A stretch of 64,000 nucleotides of DNA from Sphagnum compactum (GCA_965153455.1 OZ234494.1:14136001-14200000), one strand, 5' to 3'. Counted from the stretch's first letter, positions 36,501 through 49,434 are shown. Program-made: numbers and translations. The notes: generated from the letters alone by a model not told the origin.

Positions 36501-37985
36501 AGGAACCAATGACGAGAAGGAGGCTTAAACCTTAATACCAAAAACCTATAGTCTTGTTGTAATGTCACCCTAAGTACAGATTAAGGTGATAGAATTGTAT
36601 TTTCTCCATCTTGCCAAGTGTTGTATTTTTTCATTTTATTTTTTTCGGGTGAAAGCATAGTCAAATAGACCAATTAATATACTTTTATGGGTTGATTACA
36701 AGCAGTTTAAAAGATATCATGAACTTATCAAACATGTAATTTGGTTAGGTAAGAAGATTGAAGTTAATGTGTTTTTTGATTTTATGTGAAAAAAAATGAC
36801 AAAAACATATTCAATCAATAGTTAAATAAGATTATTGTGAATGAAAATAGGTGCAAGTAAATGTCCTATTTCATAAAAGTAGGTGCAAGTAGATTAAAAC
36901 AATGTCCAAATCATAAATAAATAAATGGAAGCCTTAAAATATACCATAGATTTTGTGAAAACATGTAATTTAGAAATGTTATAATTGGTTTTTGAAAATG
37001 AAGTAAGTTTAACACATTTAAATTTTTTATTTTCCAACGCATTATTTACACACTTTTATGATGAAATTGCTTTTTATTCTTATGAAATTTACATTCTTAT
37101 GATGTCATTTGAGGCTTCATGGTTTTGCATTATGATACAAATCCTTGAGTTATTTCCATGTTTAGATGAGAAAATCATTACTTTCAAATTAAAGAAGATT
37201 ACTTTTGTGGTCTACTTGATTGTGCTTTCACCCCTTCCCCATCTTCCTCTCTCTCTCTTTGAGAATTTTGTGTCATTGTTGTTGTGCGCTTTGTTGTTTT
37301 TGTGAAGATTGGAGAAATGCCTCATGAAAAGCCAAATCAACACAAAGTTTTAGTCACAAGAGAAGTTTTTTTGGGGGAATTTTTGGACGTGTTTGTGGCT
37401 ACTTTCGTCAAATAAATTATTTAGCTATCTAATATGCTCAAAATGTTTTTCAACCAGGGTGTTTAATCTTGGTGGCGAGAATGTAAGTTTGAAGTTTGAA
37501 ATTGGGTTTTCTTAAATGAACTTTCTTTCCACATATCTTTGCAATCTTTTATTCAATGTAATGATCAAGGAAATGTAGTTAGAGTAGGGCCTAAATAAAC
37601 CAAAACTTCTAGCATTTACTTGTGCCTAGTTGAATTTTTTCACTTTGACATTTAGAGCACTAAGCAAAAATCAACATTAAGAACATTGAGAAGGAGATGT
37701 ATAGGAGACAAGACATGTTGTTAAGGATCTGGTTCAAGACTAAAAAAATGGCTTATACCATGGGTTCCTTCAAGTCTCACAATTAATAAGTTGATCAACC
37801 ACAAAGCTTTACAAATTAATGGCACATCTATTACTACTGAATTTGCAAAGCATGTAAACTTTCATATGAAGGTTGTTTTTCCTATTTACCCACACTTATT
37901 ATAATAATCTGCTCGTTTTATTATTTTTCTTTGGATGCAACAACAATATAAAGGCATTCACTTCAAGTTTTTCAAAACAACAATA
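30582..37985. other. Long AT-rich intergenic region, no gene seen
   Basis: Over 7 kb of AT-rich DNA in which frames are short and of biased composition. The 106-aa frame at 36985-37305 is hydrophobic, low-complexity and matches no family. DNA near 35030-35350 has the style of retroelement non-coding sequence but shows no PBS, polypurine tract or domain. A (TG)n patch is at about 35984-35998, and GGTAGGTAGGTAGG occurs near 32200. Confidence 0.45.
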
Positions 37986-37989
37986 ACCT

Positions 37990-40100
37990 ATTAAAGGGTT
38001 TTTAGAACAATGTAAGGTAATTTCCTTAAAAATGTAATCTTAGCCTAGTTTCTTTTGCTTGAGTGTAATTTGTTGTTTTAATCCAGACACTTTGCCACTA
38101 CATGAAACTATTGTGGAGCCACCTCTAGTTGCAACTCCAAATGGAGTACAATTAGGGTATAAACAATTCTTAATCATTGCTACAATGGAATCTACAAGAT
38201 TTACATAATTGTCTTCTATGCCATGATTGTTTTCTTCAACTTTTGAAGTAAAGGTAAAGATAGGAGTAAGTGCATTGGCTTCCATCACAACTATTTGAAA
38301 TTTTGATGTGAAAACATTCATAATCCTAGTTTTCTGCTAACCTTTAATTATCATTTCCTCCATTCCTTGGACTTGTGTCCAAGGTGCATGAAGCCACCCA
38401 TTAATTTCAAGTTTGAAGTTGCTCATTTTCAAATCAATGTGCGACTCCTTCCCTTCGTAGATTTCGTGTTTGATGGTATCTATAATCCATTTGTTATAAT
38501 TGATTTTGAAAGCATGTTTCAAAGGTCTTTGTATGATTATATTTATAGGTTGCAATTCACTGGTATAATTTGCAAAAACGAACACATCAACGATGTTAGG
38601 GTGTTTTTTTTTATCTAATCAAAAAAATTATTTTTGTGAATGTTCCAGCAATCGATTGGCCATACAAGTTTCTGATTTTCTTGTAAGTTGATTTATTGGA
38701 TTTGATTGCATAAGTAGATGAACAAAATCTTGTTATCAAAGTCTTTTGTTATTTACAACGTAAATTAGTGATTTCACCAAATGTAAGATGCCAACTAGAG
38801 TTAATGCATTTGATTTTTCCCTTATTTGAAGGCATAATAAACATTTATGTGTTATACCTATAACTAAAAAGGTGTAAGCAAAATAAAGTGAACAACTTGA
38901 TTACCTTGTTAAAACTGGAACAAATATATTTAAATTAACAACAAAACCCATTATAGAATTGTGGAACATTGAATGTTTTTATTTCAATGACTAAATATGA
39001 TCTATATTTAGCCTAATGTGCATTGATTTTCATATTTCAAATTGTAAAAGTAAGTTTTAAGTAGGTTTTTCAAAATACAAGTAGCTTTTGATGTCTACTT
39101 TTCACTATGGGTTTTTGGTTTCAAGTAGGTGTCAAGTATAAGTTCTTACAAAAAAAAAAAGATTTTTTTTCAAGACTTGCTAAAACATATGTTGACCTTC
39201 ATTTCCTAACTTATTACATATCAATATCATTAATTTTTTTAACCAAAAAATAGGTTTGAACACATATTTTTCAATTGGTTTCAAATGTATTTGTTATCTA
39301 CTTTTTAAATTCATTTTCTTTTAATTTTTAAAAAGTAGATTCTTATAAATTTAACAGAACCAATCAATGCTACTTGACACATACTTTCACCTAATTTAAT
39401 GTTACTTTATGGTAGTTATATGAAAGATGCATGGTTAAAGTGGACACATCTACTTTTTTGGTATACTTTATCTTGCTTTGACCCACAACTTGTCCAAGAA
39501 GTAGGTATCCATTTGCAACAAAGGATACCACCATAATTACTTGTTTCTCATCCTCCACCCCTAAGTTCTAACACTTGAATTTGTTTTGTGCCCTTGTTTT
39601 CCCATGTTTTTTCTCTTGTTGTTGGAACAAGGTAGATTCCAGTTTTGTCACTATTGATCACAAGGCATAACTTCACAAATAAAGGACTCTATCATGCACC
39701 TTAAGATTGGTTGAACAATAAAGGTAGATAACGGTTGTTCAACACTTATCATCTTTTGCAACATTGTGACAAGATCATCTTGAAGTGTGGGATATTCTTC
39801 AAGGATTAGCAAATGTTACTTCAAGTGTTTGACAATCGTACCTTGTTGTGTTGCTTGCAGATAGTTTGGTTGAAGTTCTCCTTTTGGTGTAAACCAAGTC
39901 CACAAACTGCTTCTTGCTAATTTTTCGTATGGACTTGGAACTTTTGAACTTTGGTAAGCAATTTGTAAGTAATGCACATCATCAAAATTTGTGCCATATT
40001 TTTGAACTACAACTACTATGAGTGCCCATAAATGTGGCTAAAACTAGTTTGTGTATTAGCCTCTTGATTTTTGACGTTTCTATAAGCTTCCATCTTATTT
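37990..40100 (-). pseudogene. Decayed pogo/CENP-B-type (DDE_1) transposase
   Basis: On the minus strand, with several frameshifts and stops, the order fits plant DDE_1-superfamily transposase-like proteins. An N-proximal part reads SPYEKLARSSLWTWFTPKGE and LQPNYLQATQQGTI (about 39960-39830). It continues as LQDDLVTMLQKM..PLSTFIVQPI (about 39800-39700), then a core with DEKQVIMVVSFVANGYLLLGQVV (about 39560-39480). The C-terminal part reads FVFANYTSELQPINIIIQRP LKHAF..HAPWTQ..EEMIIKG (38585-38337) and TRIMNVFTSKFQIVVMEANA (about 38330-38265). Family members excise and reinsert DNA; this copy is clearly dead. Terminal inverted repeats were not found. Confidence 0.75.
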
Positions 40101-42480
40101 CTCTGTAATTTCCTCTTCACCCTCTTCATGCTTAGTTTGTTTCTCAAGTTGTAGTGTTGCTACAATTTTTTCGAGACATCCAATAGGGCATTTTTCTACT
40201 TCTCTAACATTGGTGCTTTTTGCTTAGCACTCTCATTGATGTCTGCTACTTCTTTTTACAAAGCATCCTCTCTATGTGCTCTTGCAATTGTTTGAATAGA
40301 CCAGTAAATAAGGTTTGTTGCAATTTTTCATTACTCATTTCCATTCCCATGCACAAAGTTAAATTATATTTTGATATAAATTTTATGAAATTTTCATCTT
40401 TTTTGCTTTGCAAACATCTCTTTCCACAAAAACTGCAAACATAACTCCACAATTGTTGCAAACATCACGTCGAAAAGCATGGACCAAACTTTAAGAATTC
40501 AAAAACTCAAAAAGTTGTTACAAGATAGTTTTAGAGTTTTAGTATGTATACTATTGCATGTACTTTAAGTGATTTTAAGCTATTGTCGAATATTTTTGAA
40601 TTTAAATAAAAATTTGCTGAAAATTCAAAAAATAAAAATTTGCGCCGAAATAATTATTCAACAGCTAGATGCCAGACCTGAAAGGTATTACAGTACGATA
40701 ATGAGGAGTAGGTGCACATGAAGGACAAATGACTCTCTTGCTCTCTCCTGCATTATCAGCCAACCATAGTATAAGAACAATGACGCCATATCCAGTTCCC
40801 CAGAAAAGCTCAAACTGACAGGACTGAGTGGTCTCTTCACCCTGCCCCCATCCCTGTCTGTGGGGCCAGATCTTCAGACTAATGGCAATGCCAGTGGGTA
40901 GCAGCTCTTCTTTACTCGAAGATCACCACCACACTTTCTGTATATATACATCGGAGTATATTGTGACTCCTATTAAGTAGTTGCAGGTAACCCCAACGTT
41001 CAATTTTTGGCCCTGCCTTACAAGGCAGTGATGTAGTGTTGAGAATCATTAGAGTATAGTAGTACCTTCAAAGGATTTTGCCCCTTAGAAACTAGGTGAG
41101 ATGACCCCTCTCATTTGCTTGTAAAAAGATTCACATTCATCTTTTGACATTCTTTTTTCTCTACCATCTCATCAAATGTGCACCCAGCCCCAAATGACTT
41201 TGTCACCAATCCATAACCCACAAAACTAAATATGAAACTACTTTTTTCAAAAGTGATCATGGCACCCATAGTATGCAAAATTCATGTAATTCTTTCAAAT
41301 TGTGACAATGTGATTGAAAACGTTCAAATACACATGCCACAACAAGTTTTTTTTTTGGTGGTTTGAAATTTTTTACAAATGTGAAATGTTTTGGCTGATT
41401 GTAATCAAAGTTTTCCCCATATCCCAAACTCACTCCCCAAATGTCCCCAAAAGGAGAAAAAGAAAAAAAATGCTGACCCCCTTAAGTGCTTGTTGACTCA
41501 TCTCATTGGTTACCAAAATTTCTATCTCTCCATTTGGTCCTTACCGTTTTCTTTACCGTTTATATTTGGTGTATATTCTGATGACCCCTGAATTTTTTAT
41601 TATTAAATCACCACGCCCTCTTACACCCAGGCTATTCCTAATACTGCTACAACTGCAGCAAATAAGTGGTTATTATCGTCAGCAGTCAGTATAAAGCATC
41701 TAATTCCAGGATGAAAGGAAAAAAATCGCTTTGAGCTCTCAACAACATCAAACTAAAAAAACCATATTTTTGTCTGAGGCAGAAACCAAAGTATCCTGGG
41801 GAGTCTATGGATTGCTCATTTCTCAAGTAGTGGACCAAATTGGTACATAAAATTTAATAATAATATTATTATTCCTAGTATTAGTAGCCAGCGTTTTTAT
41901 TTTGCCAAATCTTTGCCACTTGGTAACAGAAAAAATTCTAGTGCACCAAAGTTGCTGGATTTCAAGGAAAACAGTTTTGAAATCACCATATTTAGACAGT
42001 AGACCTTCTAGCAGGTCGCCAAAATGGAGCAGGATTCTTAAATTTCCTCTCTCACCAGTAGCCAAATTTGGCTAATTCCTCTTATGTAGCTACAACATCC
42101 TCAAATTGAAAAAATAAACCCTGGTAGCAGCTGGGTTGGTAACACTCAAGGTAATAATTAGGGGCAACTAGTTTAGAAGCAGGGAGAAAGAAGTTATTTG
42201 AATGTAACTTGCTATAATAGAAAGAGAGTCATATATAAGGCCCCTCATTACTTACACCTGTGCTACTTGTGCAATGGCTGCATTCATAGATTGCATTCAT
42301 ATGTGTAACCTTATAACAACTAATGATAATAGTTAACACCCTTCAGGAGGAGCTCTGTAGATTATCTCCAGAGATCATCAGTAGAGAACATTGTGAGGCT
42401 GAGCAGAACGTTTGTGACTTGCTTGTAAGCTCTCTATAAATCTCTTTTCTCATGTCTAAAACTGGCCTGTATACAGAGAG
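40101..42480. other. No supported gene
   Basis: A 71-aa minus frame at 40461-40246 (with CSFCGKRC) might be the distal N-terminus of the transposase remnant, but the link is weak. From about 40650 the DNA is more mixed and gene-like, yet no splice-bounded coding frame was found. Confidence 0.35.
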
Positions 42481-42482
42481 TC

Positions 42483-42505
42483 AGAGAGAGAGAGAGAGAG
42501 AGAGA
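42483..42505. repeat. (AG)n microsatellite
   Basis: About 11 uninterrupted AG dinucleotides, near the edge between AT-rich repeats and the gene-bearing part. Confidence 0.95.
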
Positions 42506-42509
42506 TCCT

Positions 42510-45160
42510 CCTGACTCATGTGGTACAAAAATAACCAGGTGTTGATGATGAGTCTTCACCTCTTCTTCTAGAACTTCAGTCCTTCCAAATATTTACAAAG
42601 AGCTACAACGAGGCAGGTAGGGAGTGAGGGAGGAATTAGCTGGGAGCACAGAATCGACTTGCAATTTTGCTCATGAGGTACAACTTGTCTCCTTCTCTTT
42701 CTTAACTTGGCGGCAGGCCTACAACAAAATGAACAGTGGCTGCTGCTCAACAAGAGCTAAGACATAATGATTCTACATTAGTAGCTGCACATGATGGGTA
42801 ATACCCGGTGGAGTCCAGTACTTCTTACGTCTTGAGGTTTCGCCAGTCATCTAGCTAGGTCCAGAAGCAAGATGCTTGACGAATCGCTGGAACCTCGATC
42901 GAGCTGGTAGTAGCAGTCCTAGTGCTTACAAAATAATAATTTCCAATGAGTAGGAGTACTATTCTTTGTTGCTTGAGCACCCTAGCTAGCTAGAAGTTTT
43001 CCATGGATCACTGCGAAACTAGGTTTCATGGAACAGATAAACCAGCTTGAACTGCTAAGTAAAGCGCCGAAGCATTGAGAAATTACTGTCAGAACATTAT
43101 TAGAGCTGCCCGGGACCTCGTGTATAGAGCTGATGATCTCCGTGGCATGAACCGATGTCGCCCTTGGGTCGACACTTATTAGGATTCAAGTGTTTGTTGA
43201 TATCTGTATGTTATTGGAGAATTAGCTGCAAAGACTCCTCATGAGATCAGCTGCTTCTCCTAATTTCGGTAGCAACTTCGTCATAAGATTCATTGCCTTC
43301 GACGGGGACTCATGAGGTTCTAAGCAAACTCGAACTCTCATCCAATCGTGGTGGCCTGCAGTAGGAGGCATACTTTGAGCCCGGCATGCTGTGAAAACTT
43401 ATTGATCTAGGACTGGAGTGCACATGAGGAATATACTATATTGAGCTGCAGGTAAAAGAAGTGCGCAGGAATTGCTTGAACGTCTAATAATGTCAGTAGC
43501 TAGAAGCACCGCCACAACTGCCAGAAGATCTATGTCCATATTTGCAGAAGCTATTTTAACATCGGAGCGTGTTCAGTTCGAAGCTGGTCCTCCATAGACA
43601 TGACGCCCGCTGCAACGTCTAGTAATGCACACATGAATGCACATATATTTTGTCACCTTGTTCGTGTGTGTTACAACTGCAGGTTCCCTTATGGAGTTGA
43701 ACAACAGTCAGTTCCTGCACCCAGCTACCACCATGAAATCGTTGCTGCATGTAAAGAACTTGCCAAAATGCAGACTAAACTATATATACACAGAAAACTC
43801 GCGATTCTGTAGACAGCTGCAGCTTGATGGCAGCTTGGCCGCAGCTGATATGCTATTGCAGCTCCCCTCGACAACGCCCTGTAGCTCTTCGTATTCATGT
43901 ATTATGTTTCTTCTTCTTATCAATCGGCAACATGATCCTAATGCAGACAGCTAGAAACGGCCAAGAGGTGTGCACTAGGATGCGAAATCATGAATATGGG
44001 CGGGCATATATGATGATTGATCTAATTCGATTTGTACATTCCCGGACGATGATGATCGATCGACGTGGATCTGGACTTGTGCACGAATTTCAACGGAGGA
44101 CAATATGTATCCTCGTCTTCAGGCAACAAATCACACCCGACGTCCTTCATATGGAACATATTGTTCAAGAGTTCCTGCAGACATAGACTTGTTTCAAACA
44201 AAATTGACAATTTATTGATCAATGCGGCACGACCCCAGGCCCAGCAGCTCTTATATTATGACTCCGTTCAAACTTCGTGACCCGGCATCGAGATCAGAAA
44301 CCTGCGATAAAAATATTTGCAGGTACTGATGTCATGAAGATCTTGAATGTTGCATGCAGTAGTGGAGCTTGCTCTTCTGATCATGTTAATGTTGCTTCGA
44401 GACCCATGCATTTGCCATGATTCATGATGATACTGCGAGACCAGTCTGAATTAACTTAGAGATTTCTTACAGGATGAAGAAGAAGAAAACTGCAGATCAT
44501 CGATCATCGAGCTGGATATGAGATAGCAAAATCTGCTGAGCTTGCAACTTAGCCATTGATCAATACATAATTATCTCACAAAGTTCTTGTAGAGCTGCAT
44601 GTCGTTGCAAACTCATGCCACCAACATGTGGCGGACGTCACAAAATTTGCCTGCACTAGGGTTCTGGATTTGCTATTGGTTCTCGAGAGCATTGATCATA
44701 TATTGTCGTCGAAACCTGCAGGCATCCAACTAAAACTACGAAATCATGCCTGCAGAACCAGTACTTCTGATGCAGCAGATCAAGACCATGAGAATTGTCG
44801 TGTACACAATGTTATGAATTCATGCTCCAAGACATCCATGGCTGCTTGACAAGATACACATGAGCTTCTAGGTGCAACATGCATGTCTTCGGAAACAGAC
44901 GTCCGTGCACGACGTTCGGAAAACTATGCATCTGACCATGTTGATGTCGTTGGTAGAAGACGCCGGCGCAGTTGCACAATGGATCACATGCGACTGATTG
45001 TCGAGCAACTCGTCTGTGAAAACTTTTTTGGAATCTGAGGTGCGACTGTTTGTTTGCAGAAGTGGAAATGTAGCAACTCTGATCTTTGTTTCGTGTCATG
45101 AGCCGTGAACCGTTTCAAGAAACACATTTGGGGTTTCAAGCAAGCTGCTCACCAAGAACT
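42510..45160. other. Gene-like base composition without a coding frame
   Basis: About 2.6 kb of balanced, non-repetitive DNA rich in GATC, GCATGC and CAGCTG words, unlike the AT-rich repeats on its left. Frames are all short (up to 120 aa, 43824-44186) and overlap on both strands without domains. It lies directly downstream of the WRC gene, so a long 3' UTR, a non-coding transcript or ancient gene debris are all possible. Confidence 0.35.
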
Positions 45161-45165
45161 GTACA

Positions 45166-46150
45166 CTACTTGATGGCCTTCAAGGATAGCAATTTCACCA
45201 TTTTGCGCCTGTGAACTGGTACTACATCAATGCCACCACGATCTCTGTTCAGCAAGCTGTTCGGATCTGATAGATTTTTCTGTTTTTCTGACTCAGATTC
45301 CTCTTCACTGTCAACGTCCATGACCACCTCCATTGAAGATTTCGAGTTCTGATGGGCAAGCTCACGCTGAAAGAGCTCATGGGGATGCCCATGATGCCAT
45401 TCCGTGGCCTTCAAGCGAGCAGCCCGCTTGTTGATGAGATCTTGGTGATGTTCACAGAGTGAATATCCAGGCTCGGTTAGCCTTGAGCACTGCCATCCTC
45501 TCCCATCATAACGTTTGCACTGTGTGCGTCCTTTGTCCTTTTGTGACACCAGTGGACCACGCCTCCTCCGCTTCAAGGCAGCGCCTGACTCTTTGCCACC
45601 TCCCAGCTCCTCATCCTGATCTGTTTCTTGAGACTCCAGGAGCTGATCCTTTGAATCAGTGCCAGGAATTTCTTTGGCAGCGGCAGCATTGGTTTCCTTG
45701 TCTCCAATCCCTAATGAGTCTGACATTGGACCAGGTTTCAAAAGACCATTCCCCTGCCGTCTTCTTTCCAGCTTCACAGATGTGCCAGTGCGAGCTCCAT
45801 TCCCAGTGCTAGGTTCCATTCCTTGAGATTGAGCTCTTTCTCTCAAAGTCTCAGAATGTGGACAAAAAATGTAATGTTTATCTGTGGTGGCAAGGAAGGA
45901 GGAGGAGGATCGAAGAATGTTAGCCACCTGCACACTCGGCCTTCCACCCCCTTCCTTCAGACCAGGCAGTCCAAGTTTTATTATACTCTGTACTGCTTCG
46001 CGTGCTGAAAGCCCATCAATCTTGCTTGCAGCTCCAAACACATGGAACAAAGAGCTCATCAGAGAATCTCTTGCTTTGATTGCAGGATTGTCATGAGATG
46101 ATGTCATCTTAGGCTGTGACAAACAATGCCTCGATTTCCTCTTCCGTTTC
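45166..46150 (-). CDS. WRC-domain nuclear protein, terminal exon
   Basis: This exon encodes about 327 residues and ends at the stop at 45166. A strong acceptor (TTCATTTGTGCAG|G) sets its 5' edge at 46150, entering in phase 2. In order it shows a basic nuclear-localisation run (KRKRKSR), a segment of about 70 residues with GLSAREAVQSIIKLGLPGL and VQVANILRSSSSFL resembling HARE/winged-helix DNA-binding folds (inferred), an acidic linker, KRRRRG, and then the WRC zinc motif C-x9-C-x10-C-x2-H (CKRYDGRGWQC...CEHH, 45445-45519). An acidic SEEESESE stretch and the basic tail HRRKMVKLLSLKAIK follow. WRC motifs bind DNA and nuclear partners, for example in growth-regulating factors. QLQ is absent, so it is not a GRF. 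From memory, some angiosperm WRC proteins share both the MRIRKR start and the KRMKL..KA-type tail. An in-frame ATG at 46107 is an alternative start if the upstream exons are wrong. Confidence 0.85.
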
Positions 46151-47868
46151 CTGCACAAATGAAAATAAAATTTCTCTTGTTCTTTATGCTTCTAAGATCC
46201 TAGCACTGATTGATGCACTTTGGATGCTGGGATGCACGGTTATCAGTGTGAGCCGTGTCATGTCACATCAGTCACATTATCACATCCTGTCAGTCACATT
46301 AATTCTGGATGCTGGGATGTTGGGTTATCAGAGTCCGCTGTGTCACGTCACATCAGTAACATTGCTTGATAGATACTAAGGCCTGATCGCTTGAAGTTCA
46401 AACCTGCTGGTTTTGGAGTCAATTTTGACACATGATCTTGACCAAGACCTAGTAGTACTTCCCATGATTTTGATTCAAGAGAAATTATGTACACACCTCT
46501 TCTCCTTCAGGACAACATTGTGCGAAGTCTCTGCAGCTGGAACAGTTCTTGAATGGTTGTTGGCCCCTGCAGTGGCCTGTCAGCCAGTGCCACAAAAGTT
46601 CCAATAAGCAGCAACAAGGATCTGATGTCTCAAGCTCCGAATCATGAAGTTTCTCAATCTGCTAAGTAAAACCTAGTGATCAAGTAATTTGGATCAGCAA
46701 AACCCGAAGTTTGGAACCCTGACCCTTAAAGAAGATCCAGGTTCATCATGCATGAAGGAACAACTTGGCACATCTTTGATGATTTTCTCTGATCATCAAA
46801 GAACCTGGTGAATATTTCAGTTCAGACTCTCAATAGCAAAAGGGATGGATCATTGAGTGTTAGTTTGCTAATTTAGGTCAAGAAAATTCCAGAAAACTGA
46901 AGATACAGCAGCTTCCTTGAAGCACAAACCTCATGTGAGATTGAAAAAACTTCATCAAGCAACAGGACATCACCACACACATGACATCTCACACATGAAG
47001 TTCTGTAAAGGTTCGTGATCAATCAAGAAATCCTGGTACCATCCAAGCTGTGAGAGATCCTCAATGTTGGAAACAGGAACTTGATCAAAGAATGCTGCCG
47101 TGCAGAGGCACAGTTTGAACAACATTGGGACTCTAGAATGTAGCCATGATGCCATCAGCTTCAATCAGACAGACCATCGTTCTGGTTTTTGTCAGCATGA
47201 TCTGTCACACACAACATGCAGCAGGCAAGTGCTGCAAAATCTTCCCATGCAATTTGCCCCCCCAGCTTGAACCCTCTCATATTCATCTTACTGGCATGGA
47301 GTCCAGGCTATGGCACCCCAACTAGCCATGAGCTGCTTCTCCACGATTTCCCGTGACCAGTTGCATCAGGAATATATAAAATAGGACCGGGTTCATGGTT
47401 GCACGCACTCTTTCCTGCTGGCACCCAGCTCAAAACAGTCCATGGAGCAGCAAGCTTCATCTGCCTTAGCGTTTACACACACTACGGCTCTCGTTGAGGC
47501 GCTTGTGCTCGACAAGATTCCTTAAAAGCAGGAACGACCTTGAGCAAGCAGGTCACTGTAGTAGACCCTTGAGCATCACATGATGCCTGCAACTATAGAA
47601 CAAGTTCATGTTGTTGCCGGCCAGTTATATCTTCTTGCAGCTTACGATCATGGAAATCACTAGAGAAGAAAGCTAGAGTCTGAGGCAGTGATCTTGACAG
47701 TCTGTTGGTCGTAAACACAGCAGCTTGTTGGAAAAGCGAGGAAGGTACTAATGCTCCTGAGGCTCTAGCTAGTGCACCATCTGCTGCATATTGCCTAGTC
47801 CATGAGGAATGAAGAATCCAGATGTTGTTTCGACATCATATTGCAGACTACACGAATTAAGTACACAC

Positions 47869-47942
47869 TTCTCAATCTGAAAGCTGTTCTCCATCAAGGT
47901 GTTCATGGCAATGTCTAACGTGATGAGCATTGAGATCCCGAA
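47869..47942 (-). CDS. Probable exon 3 of the WRC gene (Alba-like C-half)
   Basis: The acceptor TATATTTCTTGCAG precedes 74 coding bases (FGISMLITLDIAMNTLMENS FQIE) that end AA|GTGTGT. It enters in phase 0 and leaves two bases over. These join the G at 46150 to make AAG (Lys) and continue into KRKRKSR of the terminal exon. GFGIS..LDIA aligns with the GxAIS..xEI helix of Alba proteins, so it completes the fold begun in exon 2. The donor is weak, so the 3' edge is the least certain boundary of the model. Confidence 0.5.
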
Positions 47943-48094
47943 CTGCAAGAAATATACAAGTTTGGATGGATATGCAACATGAGCAGCTGGTCCTGCAAGC
48001 GAGAGCTTGAATTCGGCCAAAGCTGTTCTTGCAACACAATACTGACAAAACCAAGACTTTGCAGGACACCGGCATCATGCTGTTTATTACTTAC

Positions 48095-48289
48095 CCCGGA
48101 AGATGAGAAGCTCTGAACTGCATCCTTGATAATGTTGGGTCGTCTCTTGAGTCGAAATCGCATACTCGTACTCATGATGCGTTGAACATCCTCAGCACTG
48201 CCCACAGTCATGATTGGCACTCCAGATGATCCGCCATGAGTACTCGTAATCAGTACTCGCGGCCCTATTTGCTTCTCCAGCTGCTTTTC
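48095..48289 (-). CDS. Probable exon 2 of the WRC gene (Alba-like N-half)
   Basis: Exactly 65 codons run from acceptor CTAACAG|G to a consensus donor GGG|GTAAGT, phase 0 at both ends. The peptide begins EKQLEKQIGPRVLITSTHGG and contains VPIMTVGSAEDVQRIMSTSM and RFRLKRRPNIIKDAVQSFSS. The pattern (strand, V-G-x..., amphipathic helix, strand ending at G) resembles the first half of Alba DNA/RNA-binding domains. The match is by eye and weak at single residues; the support is the phase agreement with exons 1 and 3. Confidence 0.6.
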
Positions 48290-49155
48290 CTGTTAGCATG
48301 AGCCAGCATCAACAGTAGTACTACTACGGCCATCATCATCGACTCAATAATGTACAGCACCGGTCGCGTTATGTGATGCCATGGCTACATCTTCGACTCC
48401 GAATACGATTCAGCGGAGCACAAAAGTCTATCATTCACCTAGCTATGATCCCCAGATTCAGCAGATCAAGCTGCAATAAGCAGCTCGGCATGCATCTCAT
48501 GGTCAAAGCTCATGTATTACACCTGCATTTCCAAACACAAAAGCTTGCTGCTATTGATGAGTTGAGGGGCGGTCGTGTGCACGCACATCATCTCGTCTTC
48601 ACACAAGTAAGCGTCACGTGCAGTCCATCGCCATGATCAAGCATGGTGATAAGCTGCCCATGCATGTGCTCCAGCATTTACAACTCCAATCGAGCACATT
48701 CTATGAGCACAAACTCGGATCCATGGACCAAAAGACTACACTACAGCAGCCATGAAACCACGAGAAAGAAAGAAAAATCCAATGTCTCATGAAAGAAACC
48801 CGGCCACGCGCGAAAACACAAAAAAAGCTTCAAATACTTTACAACACATTTCCTCAATATCTGTGCACTTATAATATCAAACCGGCTAAGGACTCGCCCG
48901 TCTCTCTCCCAACAGAAACTTCCCCAAATGTACATAAATCTAATCATCGTTCTTTTCCTCCTCCTGCATATAATATTCTGAGCACTCTATTGAAAGACAT
49001 CGCGGAACCCACGAGTCTCTACCTCGCTGTACATAATAAAAGGTACAGCTCCCTGCTCAAGACATAATAATGATCAAGGAAAAGGAAAACCCAACAAAAA
49101 CAAAAAACATTCAACGAGTCCCAGCGCCCATCCCGGAATCGATTTCTCGCCTCAC

Positions 49156-49434
49156 CAAATCAGGATGAAGAGGTTGCAGCGCCTGCTGCACAGGCGATCC
49201 CGACTCATGCTCCTTGCAGCTTCCTTCATCCCCGCGGGCTTGTTGCCGCTGCATGGCGTCGGAGTTGTAGTAACTGCTGCATACAGCGGCGCGGCCCCTA
49301 GGAGCTGCTCCCCCATCAATATTATGCGGCTGATCCCGACCTTCCTCCTCCTGCACCTCTACTTGCTTCCATCCCATGCCCAGCAAACTGATCACGGGCT
49401 CAGCTACCGCCGCCCCACGCTTGCGTATCCTCAT
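49156..49434 (-). CDS. Probable first exon of the WRC gene (MRIRKR start)
   Basis: A 93-codon GC-rich exon starts MRIRKRGAAVAEPVISLLGM and ends LHPDL at donor TTG|GTGAGG, phase 0. The upstream leader (49435-49600 minus) is CT-rich, as in many plant 5' UTRs. MRIRKR is, from memory, the start of a group of plant WRC proteins, which ties this exon to the WRC exon 3 kb downstream. The middle is rich in G, Q, E and R and probably disordered. Joined with exons 2-4 the protein is about 510 aa. If the donor were not used the frame would stop 15 codons later. Confidence 0.6.

Noticed and set aside
36985-37305. 106-aa hydrophobic frame as a membrane protein
   Set aside because: The F/L/I richness follows from T-rich DNA; no family match, no promoter or splice context.
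43824-44186. 120-aa plus frame downstream of the WRC gene
   Set aside because: Overlapping frames of similar length occur on both strands and none shows a domain or splice bounds.
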